From Chengkuizengella sediminis (GTDB taxonomy: Bacteria; Bacillota; Bacilli; Paenibacillales; KCTC-33759), in the NCBI RefSeq assembly GCF_010078385.1, contig NZ_SIJC01000010.1, positions 62,001 through 126,000 of the forward strand: DNA of 64,000 nt, written 5' to 3'. Below the pieces are notes generated by a model. That model had not been told where the DNA came from and did not search any database. It worked only from the letters and a program-made list of their open reading frames with translations. The position numbers were made by a program, and so were the translations under genes. Positions 8,890 through 16,334 of the stretch are shown in pieces; within the stretch, counting starts at the first letter, position 1, and each line of letters begins with the position of its first letter.

Positions 8890-9294
8890 CTAACGTCGTT
8901 CGTCTATGATAATGCCTGCCATCTCCAAGCTTTTGGCAAGTAAATTCACTATTTTTTCAGGTGGTACTTCACGAATTAATTCCCCTGTTTCTTTATTCAA
9001 CACCTTCACCATAATATCATTTGTGACCTCATGCACAGAATATTCTAACGAAGTAGATGATAGTGACATTGCCTTATTAGATTGTTCTACTAATCTCACC
9101 AGCTGCTTTTCACTAATAGATAATGTTTCACCTTCAGATTCCTTTAATTTAAGTTGTTTTACCGTTTTAGCAAGCTGTTCTGACTCTGATGATGGATTAA
9201 CTCTTAAAGAATTTTCATTTGTCTGATTTACCCCTTCATTTGAAGAAAGAGGTGTTTTTGGTGAAATTGAATCAAATGAAACGTTCATACTCAT
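8890..9294 (-). CDS. flaG: FlaG family flagellar protein
   Basis: A 134-residue protein with a Ser/Asn-rich N-terminus and a conserved C-terminal FlaG domain (about residues 75-134, ELIREVPPEKIVNLLAKSLE). FlaG proteins affect filament length in several genera; the mechanism is unclear. A strong GAGGAGGATTT ribosome binding site fixes the start at 9294. It is the first gene after the sigma-D promoter at 9330-9357, as in B. subtilis yvyC-fliD-fliS-fliT. Confidence 0.9.
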   Translation of the reverse strand: MSMNVSFDSISPKTPLSSNEGVNQTNENSLRVNPSSESEQLAKTVKQLKLKESEGETLSISEKQLVRLVEQSNKAMSLSSTSLEYSVHEVTNDIMVKVLNKETGELIREVPPEKIVNLLAKSLEMAGIIIDERR

Positions 9295-9329
9295 CAGAAA
9301 TCCTCCTCGATTCTTTCTATATATCTTTT

Positions 9330-9357
9330 ATATCGGTTAAGGATTCTTTTTTTGTTA
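9330..9357 (-). promoter_or_regulatory. Sigma-D promoter of flaG-fliD-fliS-fliT
   Basis: Minus strand TAAC, 16 bases, ACCGATAT. Compare the sigma-D consensus TAAA / GCCGATAT. It lies about 35 bases before flaG. Confidence 0.7.
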
Positions 9358-9504
9358 GTAGGTGTTGTATACTTCTCAATCTATGTAAATTTTATAATAT
9401 CAGTAAAAAGTTATTTATTTTAAAATCTCTAAGATACATGGCAATAATAGTACATTTGTTATGTAAAAAAAGCTTGTAACATGAACTAAAGATAATATAA
9501 AAAG

Positions 9505-9537
9505 AGAAAGACCCTAGAATAAATTCTAGGATCTTTA
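9505..9537 (-). terminator. Intrinsic terminator of hag
   Basis: Minus strand AAAGATCCTAGAAT / ATTCTAGGGTCTTT hairpin followed by CTCTTTTT, 22 bases after the flagellin stop. Confidence 0.9.
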
Positions 9538-9559
9538 AGGAAATTCATCGTTGTTAAAA

Positions 9560-10675
9560 TTAACCTAGAAGTTGAAGAACTCCTTGAGGTAATTGGTTTG
9601 CTTGTGCTAACATTGCTGTTGCAGCTTGACTTAAAATGTTGTCTTTTGTGAATGACATCATTTCTTTAGCCATATCTACGTCACGAATACGAGATTCTGC
9701 AGCAGTTAAGTTTTCAGAAGCCGTACTTAAGTTGTTAATTGTATGCTCTAAACGGTTTTGGTTCGCACCTAATTTAGCACGTTCTGTTGAAACAGATTGA
9801 ATTGCTGAATCTAATACTGAAATTGCCGCATCTGCTCCATCTTTTGTTGAAATATCGATAGAATCAATACCTAATGCTGATGCTGACATATCAGAAATAG
9901 TGAAACTAATGTTTTGACCTTGGTTTGCACCTATTTGGAAACTTAATGCATCACCTGTTGAATCAACTGCTGCAAGACCTAGGTTAGCAGTACTATCAAT
10001 AGTAAATGAACTTCCATCATCACTACTGATAGTTAAAACATCACTTCCATCAATTGCAGCTGTATAACCAGAACCTGATAAGTCAGTATTTAATGCAGCT
10101 AAAAATGCTGTAGGGTCAATAGCAGTACCTGAACCATCTAATCCATTAACATTAGTAAGTGTAATTGTATTACCATCAATTTCTAATGTTGCATTAGTAC
10201 TATTATAGTCTGCAGTCATGCTTGCAGCAGACCCACCTACAACTGTAGCCCCTGCTTGTGAACCATCTAGTAAATTCTTCGTATTGAACTCTGTATCTGA
10301 TGCAATTCTATCTACTTCGCTAATTAATTCATCTACTTCTTTTTGAAGTTCTGCACGATCCGCATCCGTATACGTATCATTCGATGCCTGAACAGAGAGT
10401 TCACGCATACGTTGCACGATAGATTGAGTTTCATCTAACGAACCCTCAGCAGTTTGAATTAAAGAGATTCCATCTTGAGCGTTACGAGAAGCTTGATCCA
10501 AACCACGAATTTGACCTCTCATTTTTTCGGAGATTGCAAGACCTGCTGCATCGTCCCCTGCACGGTTAATACGAAGACCTGAAGATAACTTCTCCATGGA
10601 TTTCCCTGTGCTTGTGTTTGCTGAACTTAATTGGTTGTACGTGTTTAAAGCTGTAATATTGTGATTAATAATCAT
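9560..10675 (-). CDS. hag: Flagellin
   Basis: The 371-residue filament subunit. The conserved N-terminal D0/D1 (MIINHNITALNTYNQLSSAN ... GLRINRAGDDAAGLAISEKM) and C-terminal D1/D0 (RDVDMAKEMMSFTKDNILSQ ... LPQGVLQLLG) flank a variable Ser/Thr/Ala-rich centre (about residues 145-270) that forms the outer surface. It has no cysteine or signal peptide, as expected for type III export. It is monocistronic, with a sigma-D promoter, a CsrA-type leader and a strong terminator. Its product binds FliW, which links translation to export. Confidence 0.98.
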   Translation of the reverse strand: MIINHNITALNTYNQLSSANTSTGKSMEKLSSGLRINRAGDDAAGLAISEKMRGQIRGLDQASRNAQDGISLIQTAEGSLDETQSIVQRMRELSVQASNDTYTDADRAELQKEVDELISEVDRIASDTEFNTKNLLDGSQAGATVVGGSAASMTADYNSTNATLEIDGNTITLTNVNGLDGSGTAIDPTAFLAALNTDLSGSGYTAAIDGSDVLTISSDDGSSFTIDSTANLGLAAVDSTGDALSFQIGANQGQNISFTISDMSASALGIDSIDISTKDGADAAISVLDSAIQSVSTERAKLGANQNRLEHTINNLSTASENLTAAESRIRDVDMAKEMMSFTKDNILSQAATAMLAQANQLPQGVLQLLG

Positions 10676-10681
10676 AATATA

Positions 10682-10721
10682 CTTCCTCCTTGAAATTTAA
10701 TGTTTTCCCACATCCATGTGG
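10682..10721 (-). promoter_or_regulatory. Probable CsrA sites in the hag leader
   Basis: In RNA sense the leader has the hairpin CCACAUGGAUGUGG (10708-10721), which shows GGA in a short loop and matches the published CsrA SELEX consensus RUACARGGAUGU closely. It is followed by CAAGGAGGAAG at the ribosome binding site (10682-10691). This two-site layout is what CsrA uses to block hag translation in B. subtilis. Binding here is inferred. Confidence 0.75.
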
Positions 10722-10770
10722 TTTGCTATTTTATTGGGTAAAATTACCTAGTAAAACAGGCTTATTATAT

Positions 10771-10798
10771 ATATCGAACGAACCAGTTAAAAACTTTA
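10771..10798 (-). promoter_or_regulatory. Sigma-D promoter of hag
   Basis: Minus strand TAAA, 16 bases, TTCGATAT, giving a leader of roughly 90 bases. Confidence 0.75.
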
Positions 10799-10833
10799 TA
10801 GTAAAATTAAAATTTTTGAAAAAAAAGTTTGTT

Positions 10834-11064
10834 TTATGTCTTTTTTTGAAACAATGCTTGTAATTTTGTCGGATCAATCTTCAAATTCGCAGCTTCTTGG
10901 TTAGAAAGTTTGATGGATTCATATACTTCAGACCTATAAACTTGTACCTCTTTAGGGGCCGAAATTCCTACTTTAACGGTTTCCCCTTCTGTTTCGATGA
11001 TTGTTAATTCAATTTCATCTCCGATCATAATGGACTGTCCTTTTTTTCTTGAGAGAACTAACAT
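10834..11064 (-). CDS. csrA: Translational regulator CsrA
   Basis: A 76-residue protein with the full CsrA fold (MLVLSRKKGQSIMIGDEIEL ... GISAPKEVQVYRSEVY). It includes the RNA-binding first strand and the ApKEVxVhR segment with its critical Arg. The C-terminal extension after residue 55 is the part that FliW contacts in Bacillus CsrA. The homodimer blocks hag translation until FliW takes it away. It lies two bases after fliW and directly upstream of hag, its main target. Confidence 0.97.
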   Translation of the reverse strand: MLVLSRKKGQSIMIGDEIELTIIETEGETVKVGISAPKEVQVYRSEVYESIKLSNQEAANLKIDPTKLQALFQKKT

Positions 11065-11066
11065 GT

Positions 11067-11513
11067 TTATCCACCCTCCACTTCAGCTTTTTTAGGAATA
11101 AAAGTATGTTTTGTAGTATAACTAGAATTGTGAAGGATTATTTGTTTACCTTGTTTTGTTCTTATGTTCATCACAAGTGGTGCAATTAAGTTACATGTAG
11201 CGTTTTCTAAGTTATCTTGGATCGATACAAGTGACCAAATCGTAACCTCGGACTGTTCTTTAATGTCCAATTCTTTTTGTATTTCATTAGATAGTTCTAC
11301 ATTGTAATCCTTAAAAAACTGAAAAGGATCTAATATAATAAAATTTAGATCCTGTTTTTCCACAGCCTGCAAATAGGTTAAAGGGATTTCTTGATCTAGT
11401 TGAAGCAAAGCATAGCTTTTTACATCTTCGAAACCTAGTAATCCTTGAGTGAATGTCATAATCTTACTCTCTTCAATTTCAATTTCTCCAAAATGTTTCG
11501 TTTGTATTTTCAT
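11067..11513 (-). CDS. fliW: Flagellar assembly factor FliW
   Basis: A 148-residue protein starting MKIQTKHFGEIEIEESKIMTF, with the family motif GLLGFEDVKSYALLQ. FliW binds either flagellin or CsrA. Free FliW sequesters CsrA and so allows flagellin synthesis when export is running. It shares a transcript with csrA (two-base gap). A hairpin terminator separates it from the upstream yviE gene, so it may be expressed at a different level from the flgM-flgK block. Confidence 0.95.
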   Translation of the reverse strand: MKIQTKHFGEIEIEESKIMTFTQGLLGFEDVKSYALLQLDQEIPLTYLQAVEKQDLNFIILDPFQFFKDYNVELSNEIQKELDIKEQSEVTIWSLVSIQDNLENATCNLIAPLVMNIRTKQGKQIILHNSSYTTKHTFIPKKAEVEGG

Positions 11514-11555
11514 TTAAAACACACTCCTATCCCATTCTCTTCATTTTTTCATTAT

Positions 11556-11592
11556 AAAAAAACTATAGGAAAATTACACCTACAGTTTTTAT
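11556..11592 (-). terminator. Internal terminator between yviE and fliW
   Basis: Minus strand AAAACTGTAGG / CCTATAGTTTT stem (11 bp with one G-U pair) followed by TTT. It sits inside an operon that is continuous in B. subtilis. Confidence 0.75.
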
Positions 11593-11597
11593 CTTTA

Positions 11598-12170
11598 TTA
11601 TATTTGCATATCCACTTGTGGAGGTTGTACATCTAGAGAATTTTTTTGTAATAAATATAAATTCACCTTACTTCGATCACGTGATATTTCAAACGGAATT
11701 TGCTGTGATTGAAGTTCTACTGAACCTCGTTCTAAACCAATCTCTGTTTTGGTTGGGTTCACTTGAACGTCCACATTTAGTCTTGAGGCAGGTCCTGTAG
11801 TGTATACAGGTACTTCAGAAAATGCTTGTTGTTTGGCAATTTCCCCTATTGGATTTCCACCTAAATGAATGGCAGCTAATCTGTCCCCATTTTGCACCCT
11901 TCGTTCTATTCCCTGCAACGAAATCTGTTTTCCTTGTTGGTATACATTTTGCATATAGGCTAAATGATCTCCAATAGCCATGGCATCCCAAGCTCTATCT
12001 TGATTAATTCTTAATTCAGCTTTTCCACTGGAAGTAACCAACATTTTTGGATTGTTCGATTTCATCTCAAATGTAGCTCTAGGCATCTTCATCTCTGTTT
12101 TACCTTGTGTAATGTCTAAACCAATCTGAGCATATTGCTGGAATATTTGAATACGAGGAATGGAAGCCAT
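11598..12170 (-). CDS. DUF6470 family flagellar-operon protein (YviE-like)
   Basis: A 190-residue soluble protein beginning MASIPRIQIFQQYAQIGLDI, as in the DUF6470/YviE family found between flgL and fliW across Bacillales. Typical features are an N-terminal RIEQ-like strand, a central DRAWDAMAIGDHLAYMQNVY segment and an APLxxH-like GDRLAAIHLGG region. The biochemical function is not established. It follows flgL by 17 bases and is followed by a terminator. Confidence 0.85.
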   Translation of the reverse strand: MASIPRIQIFQQYAQIGLDITQGKTEMKMPRATFEMKSNNPKMLVTSSGKAELRINQDRAWDAMAIGDHLAYMQNVYQQGKQISLQGIERRVQNGDRLAAIHLGGNPIGEIAKQQAFSEVPVYTTGPASRLNVDVQVNPTKTEIGLERGSVELQSQQIPFEISRDRSKVNLYLLQKNSLDVQPPQVDMQI

Positions 12171-12187
12171 GTGAATCTACCACCTTT

Positions 12188-13093
12188 TTATCTTAGAAAA
12201 TCTACTAAACTTACTGAAATCATATTAGCACCAACAGAAAGTGCCGCTTGATATACATACTCACTCTCCGTTAATTTGGTCATAACAAATGCTAAATCCG
12301 CATCTTCTGTTTTAGAAAGTACGGTTTGCAGATTGATATCGTTATCCTCTAATCGAGATTTAGTTAGTTCCACTCGATTCGTTCTTGCTCCAACCTCCGC
12401 ACGAACACTCAACACCTTGTCTATTCGAGAGTCTAGTGCCCCTAAGCTATTTGAAAGAGCATCAAAATCTCCGTTTTCTAGTTGAGTCATAATATCATCA
12501 ATTACTTTAAATGTATTATCTGCTTGTGGCGTACCATCCAGGTTTAATCCACCAAATACCTGATCACCTGTTACGTTTACAGCCATTTTCGTACCTTCTC
12601 CAATTGCATATTGGATCTGACCCGCATCTGTGGACTCATTTTTTGCATTACCTTCAGTATACGGTTTTATATTTGTTTGTTGACCGTTAAATACATACTT
12701 TCCATTAAACTCACTGTTTCCAATCGTGACTAATTGTCCGTATAGTTCTTCCATTTCTTCTTTAATGGAATCAAGTGCTGAATCATCATTGGTTCCGTTA
12801 GCCGCTTGCACTGTAAGTTCGCGTGCACGATCCAATACATCGTTTGTTTGATCTAAGATCGAATCGGAAAATTCTAACCAAGAAAGTGCTGAACTTACAT
12901 TTTCAGTAAACTGTTCGTTTGCTGATAGATCAGATCGATATCTTAGTGCATAAGTAACACCAACTGGGTCATCTGAAGGTTTATTTAATTTTTTTGTAGA
13001 TGATAATTGCTCTTGATATTTCGTCATTCTTTCAAGGTTATTATTTAGGTTAGTTAGTAATTGGGTGTTCATCATTCCTGAAGTAACTCTCAT
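12188..13093 (-). CDS. flgL: Flagellar hook-associated protein 3 FlgL
   Basis: A 301-residue flagellin-like junction protein. The N-terminal helices (MRVTSGMMNTQLLTNLNNNLERM ... KLNKPSDDPVGVTYALRYRS) and the C-terminal helices (LQTVLSKTEDADLAFVMTKL ... ALSVGANMISVSLVDFL) match FlgL, which joins FlgK to the filament. I start at the ATG at 13093, which has GAAGGAGT eight bases before it, rather than the ATG six codons upstream. It lies 26 bases after flgK. Confidence 0.95.
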   Translation of the reverse strand: MRVTSGMMNTQLLTNLNNNLERMTKYQEQLSSTKKLNKPSDDPVGVTYALRYRSDLSANEQFTENVSSALSWLEFSDSILDQTNDVLDRARELTVQAANGTNDDSALDSIKEEMEELYGQLVTIGNSEFNGKYVFNGQQTNIKPYTEGNAKNESTDAGQIQYAIGEGTKMAVNVTGDQVFGGLNLDGTPQADNTFKVIDDIMTQLENGDFDALSNSLGALDSRIDKVLSVRAEVGARTNRVELTKSRLEDNDINLQTVLSKTEDADLAFVMTKLTESEYVYQAALSVGANMISVSLVDFLR

Positions 13094-13119
13094 CTTTAAC
13101 GACTCCTTCAATCAGCTTT

Positions 13120-14688
13120 CTATAGTCCTACTCGACCTGTCCCGTTAATTAATTTATTTAATAATTCATCAATTGTTGTCATCATCCGTGCAGAAGCATT
13201 ATAAGCTTGTTCAAATTTAATCATATCAGCTAGTTCCTCATCTAAAGATACTCCACTAACCGATAAACGATTGATTTCAACTTGCTGTACCAACACTTGT
13301 TGGTTATCTACTTGTCGACTTGCTTCCTGAGTTTGTACCCCTAATTGTCCAATCATGGATCGGAAAAATTCATCAAAAGTTCCGTTGGACAACACTGGAT
13401 CTCCTGCTGTACCTGAAGTGTAACTTAAATCTACATTTTTCAATCCCGCAATTAACAATGAAATATCATTATTCCCGAAGATTACATTGCCACTTTCATC
13501 CACTCGTGACGATGAAGCGATTTTGGAAGGATTGTCCTGGATCTCTGGATTTACAGTAATGCTGCTCGCATCCCATTCCGTAGCACCCTCTTTTAAAGTA
13601 AAAAATGGAATACCCGATTGTGGAGGGTCTTCAAGAGAGTAACCTAATTCATGTATCCCATTTAGTCCTTGGACGGTTACGGTTGTATCTGCTCCTAATG
13701 TTCTTTCTTCTATTGTTCCAGTATAAGTGATCCCATTTAAAGTTGTCCCTTCAGGAATCACGGAACCCTCTGGAAGTGTCACTTCTACGTCACCTTCTAC
13801 CAAAGCTTTTACCATAGCATCTATTTGAAAAGCATATTCTGCGACATATTCATCTCTTGATTCAACCATACCGTATAGTTCACCGCTATTTAAATCTCCA
13901 GAAGAAATGCTGCTGTTTAAAGAGGCTTCATCAAATGTAAATTCTTTATTAATCCCATTTACTAAACTAATACTACCCATAGAGATTGTGTAGCCACTTT
14001 CTGTTTCAGAGACATCGATATTTACGATATTGGAAAGCTTGTCTACGAGAAAATCTCTCTGATCTCTTAGATCATTTGCATTATCGCCCATTCCTTCTAT
14101 TCTAAAAATCTCATTATTTAAATTTGTAATTTGCGTCAGCATATTATCTGCTTCTGTCATTTTCACATTCATGTTTTCGGTTAAATCATTTGCAAAATCA
14201 TTAAGTTGTTTATCTAATTGATTCAATGTATCTGTTAACGCCAATGCATTTTCTTTTAACGCAGTACGTGCAGTGACATTCTCTGGATCATTACTAACAT
14301 CCTGCCATGCATTCCAAAACTTCTCGAGAACTTGTGTTAACCCTGTTTCAGAAGGTTCGTTAAATATGGCTTCTAATTTTTGTAATGTATCTTCTTTTAT
14401 AGACCATTCCCCAAGATATTTTTGCTCATTTCGATACTGATCGTCTAAAAAGCTATCTCTAATTCTATTAATGGAATCGAAATCTACCCCTTGTCCAATT
14501 TGACCTGGGTTTGTGCTTCTCATTAAACCTGGAGCTTCCATAGGTTTAGAAGCGACTAGATTTACTACTTGTCTAGTATATCCCACTGTATTTGCATTTG
14601 CTATATTATGTCCAATCGTATTCATTACCGTTTGCTGTGCGGTTAAAGAACGTTTGGCTATTTCTATTCCTCCGAATGTAGATCCCAT
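13120..14688 (-). CDS. flgK: Flagellar hook-associated protein 1 FlgK
   Basis: A 522-residue protein. The N-terminal rod/hook motif (STFGGIEIAKRSLTAQQTVM NTIGHNIANANT, split here) and the C-terminal EELADMIKFEQAYNASARMMTTIDELLNKLIN segment are diagnostic of FlgK. FlgK is the first hook-filament junction protein. It is exported with help from FlgN, whose gene precedes it. Length and order match other Bacillales. Confidence 0.95.
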   Translation of the reverse strand: MGSTFGGIEIAKRSLTAQQTVMNTIGHNIANANTVGYTRQVVNLVASKPMEAPGLMRSTNPGQIGQGVDFDSINRIRDSFLDDQYRNEQKYLGEWSIKEDTLQKLEAIFNEPSETGLTQVLEKFWNAWQDVSNDPENVTARTALKENALALTDTLNQLDKQLNDFANDLTENMNVKMTEADNMLTQITNLNNEIFRIEGMGDNANDLRDQRDFLVDKLSNIVNIDVSETESGYTISMGSISLVNGINKEFTFDEASLNSSISSGDLNSGELYGMVESRDEYVAEYAFQIDAMVKALVEGDVEVTLPEGSVIPEGTTLNGITYTGTIEERTLGADTTVTVQGLNGIHELGYSLEDPPQSGIPFFTLKEGATEWDASSITVNPEIQDNPSKIASSSRVDESGNVIFGNNDISLLIAGLKNVDLSYTSGTAGDPVLSNGTFDEFFRSMIGQLGVQTQEASRQVDNQQVLVQQVEINRLSVSGVSLDEELADMIKFEQAYNASARMMTTIDELLNKLINGTGRVGL

Positions 14689-14722
14689 ATGTATTCTCCT
14701 TTACTAATTAGTCCGAGCTATT

Positions 14723-15220
14723 TTAGCCTTTTACATCAAATATTCCTTTACGAGACCCATGTTGATTCGTTAATGGATTTTGATAGGTCACATTGTCGTC
14801 TGCTGTACCTAGAGCCGTTTCTAATGTCACATTAATATATGATAAAGATTGTTCAATTAATTGTTGATTCAATGTATTCAAATTTTTCATTTCATCCATG
14901 GTTTTCAAAAGCTTATTCTGCGCTGCCTTTAAAGCTCTCTTTTCCTCTGGATCAATGATAAATCTTGTTAACTCTGTAATCGTAAGGTTCGGATTCGGCT
15001 GCATTCCTTTTTGTTTTACGATGTTTTCAACAACCTTCACCCGTTTAGAATCTACTTCTGTGATTTGTTTTAACAGCATTGATTCCTGATTCATGATTTT
15101 CGTAAGTTCTTCTATATGGTTATCTATTATGATTTGTTTTTTTTGTTTACCAAGTTCTATTAATTTGAAGTGAATCTGATCCAACGTTTCTAAATGTTGT
15201 ACTATGTCATAAACTGACAT
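14723..15220 (-). CDS. flgN: Flagellar export chaperone FlgN
   Basis: A 165-residue, mostly helical coiled-coil protein of the FlgN (YvyG) family, with the conserved EELTKIMNQESMLLKQITEVDSKR-type segment and the NLTITELTRFI stretch. FlgN keeps FlgK and FlgL unfolded and ready for export. It sits between flgM and flgK as in B. subtilis and shares their sigma-D transcript. Confidence 0.88.
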   Translation of the reverse strand: MSVYDIVQHLETLDQIHFKLIELGKQKKQIIIDNHIEELTKIMNQESMLLKQITEVDSKRVKVVENIVKQKGMQPNPNLTITELTRFIIDPEEKRALKAAQNKLLKTMDEMKNLNTLNQQLIEQSLSYINVTLETALGTADDNVTYQNPLTNQHGSRKGIFDVKG

Positions 15221-15235
15221 GCTCTCTCACCTTTT

Positions 15236-15502
15236 TCATTGTTTTTTGAAATACGGTAATAGTTTCTCTGCGATTTTGTTGGCATCTACTTGATACGTTC
15301 CATTAGAAACGCTTTGTTTTAAATCTTCGATTTTCTCTTCTCGTTCCGTTGGTTTTGTGTCCAGTAATTCCTTCGCTTCAGGTGAAATTTGCACCTCATC
15401 CCGCTGCATTGCTTTTTTGCTTGCTTTCTTTTCTTGGTTTATATCCTGCTGTTGACGATAGTTTTGAATCGCATTTACTGGATTGATTTTATTAATTTTC
15501 AT
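15236..15502 (-). CDS. flgM: Anti-sigma-D factor FlgM
   Basis: An 88-residue protein. Its N-terminus MKINKINPVNAIQNYRQQQ is partly disordered. The C-terminal helices (DEVQISPEAKELL ... RKIEDLKQSVSNGTYQVDANKIAEKLLPYF-like) form the sigma-binding region. FlgM inhibits sigma-D (SigD) until the hook is complete. The ATG at 15502 is preceded by GAGGTGAT; the longer frame starts inside the leader. It is first in line after a sigma-D promoter, which gives negative feedback. Confidence 0.92.
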   Translation of the reverse strand: MKINKINPVNAIQNYRQQQDINQEKKASKKAMQRDEVQISPEAKELLDTKPTEREEKIEDLKQSVSNGTYQVDANKIAEKLLPYFKKQ

Positions 15503-15557
15503 GTGGATCACCTCACAAATCTTTACATACAAATTAGCCGATAATCATTTACTACTA

Positions 15558-15585
15558 TTATCGGCAGGTTTGTTGAGAAACTTTA
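15558..15585 (-). promoter_or_regulatory. Sigma-D promoter of flgM-flgN-flgK-flgL
   Basis: Minus strand TAAA, 16 bases, GCCGATAA, the best sigma-D match in the window. The -10 element is also the left arm of a hairpin, GCCGATAAT / ATTATCGGC, that would lie near the transcript start. Confidence 0.85.
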
Positions 15586-15600
15586 TAGTTATTCATCATA

Positions 15601-16020
15601 TTAAAATTTCTTTTTCATGTTGCTATTTTTGTGAAGATAAGAAACTTTTGCTTCCTCTTGCTCTTCATCCGCATTTCTACTTGTTACATCACGAACCTCT
15701 CTTGCAATTCTAAGGCTGCAGTTATCACATACTCTTCCTACTTTTATTAATTGCCCGCATGAATTACAAGGATAACCTAAGTTTTCTAAGTCACCGATTA
15801 AGATACGGCCTTCATGAATAAATTGTGTGATTTGTCGAACGGATACATCTGTTTCTTCACTTAATTCATAAATCGTACATGCGCGGTTTTCTTTTATATA
15901 TTCCGCACATCTTTCATATTGTTGATTGATATCTTCCACACATCTTGGACAGATGTTACTAACGTTCTTTACAAATAAACGACCGCAATTTATACAATTA
16001 TTTAATTGATCTATAGACAT
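15601..16020 (-). CDS. yvyF: Flagellar-operon zinc-ribbon protein YvyF
   Basis: A 139-residue protein of the TIGR03826/YvyF family. An N-terminal CxxC pair (CINCGRLFVKNVSNICPRC) and a C-terminal one (CNSCGQLIKVGRVCDNC) probably bind zinc. Between them is a MerR-like helix-turn-helix region (YELSEETDVSVRQITQFIHEGRI). It may act as a regulator; the role is not established. The ATG at 16020 follows GAGGTG; a GTG four codons upstream lies within that ribosome binding site and is rejected. It is the first gene of the flgM operon block. Confidence 0.88.
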   Translation of the reverse strand: MSIDQLNNCINCGRLFVKNVSNICPRCVEDINQQYERCAEYIKENRACTIYELSEETDVSVRQITQFIHEGRILIGDLENLGYPCNSCGQLIKVGRVCDNCSLRIAREVRDVTSRNADEEQEEAKVSYLHKNSNMKKKF

Positions 16021-16154
16021 AATATATAACACCTCTGATTTCTATCTATCCTACCAAAGTAAACTATTTTTTATTTATTATCATACCTGAAGAAGGTTTG
16101 TGTGTATACTATCTTGTCGATTTTTACATTAAAATGTAGAAAATTATGGTACTG

Positions 16155-16297
16155 AAAAAAGGAAATAACCCCACTCTAAGGTTTGACGCCTAGTGGTTAT
16201 TTCCTCCAAATTTTTTATTTCGGAAGGAGTCCCTACCAAAATGAGTTGTACACGGAGTCGGCTGGCACCCGACTCTTTTTTATTGTATCAATTAATA
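16155..16297 (-). ncRNA. Putative small RNA or attenuator leader upstream of yvyF
   Basis: A candidate transcript of about 145 bases. It starts after an extended -10 promoter, has a 7-bp hairpin (GAGTCGG / CCGACTC) near its 5' end and a purine-rich middle, and ends in a long stem (GGAAATAACC / GGTTATTTCC with inner ACT/AGT and AGG/CCT pairs) followed by six T, a classic terminator (16155-16204). The whole gene-free gap 16021-16334 is taken up by it and the yvyF leader. I do not recognise a known riboswitch family. Confidence 0.45.
16255..16281 (+). terminator. Plus-strand terminator facing the NagZ-like gene
   Basis: GAGTCGG / CCGACTC stem with a seven-base loop followed by six T on the plus strand. 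It would stop antisense transcription into the minus-strand gene that follows. Confidence 0.7.
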
Positions 16298-16302
16298 TAC
16301 AT

Positions 16303-16311
16303 ATTATACCA
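16303..16311 (-). promoter_or_regulatory. Extended -10 promoter for the putative RNA/yvyF
   Basis: Minus strand TGGTATAAT is a perfect extended -10. The -35 position (GTGCAT, 17 bases upstream) is poor. It lies 24 bases after the stop of the NagZ-like gene. Confidence 0.6.
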
Positions 16312-16334
16312 CTCACTTATTGAAAATGCACTAT

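Noticed and set aside
16255-16281. Resemblance of the GAGTCGG hairpin to the end of a Cas9 tracrRNA
   Set aside because: Only the GAGTCGG string is shared; there is no cas gene, repeat array or anti-repeat anywhere in the window.
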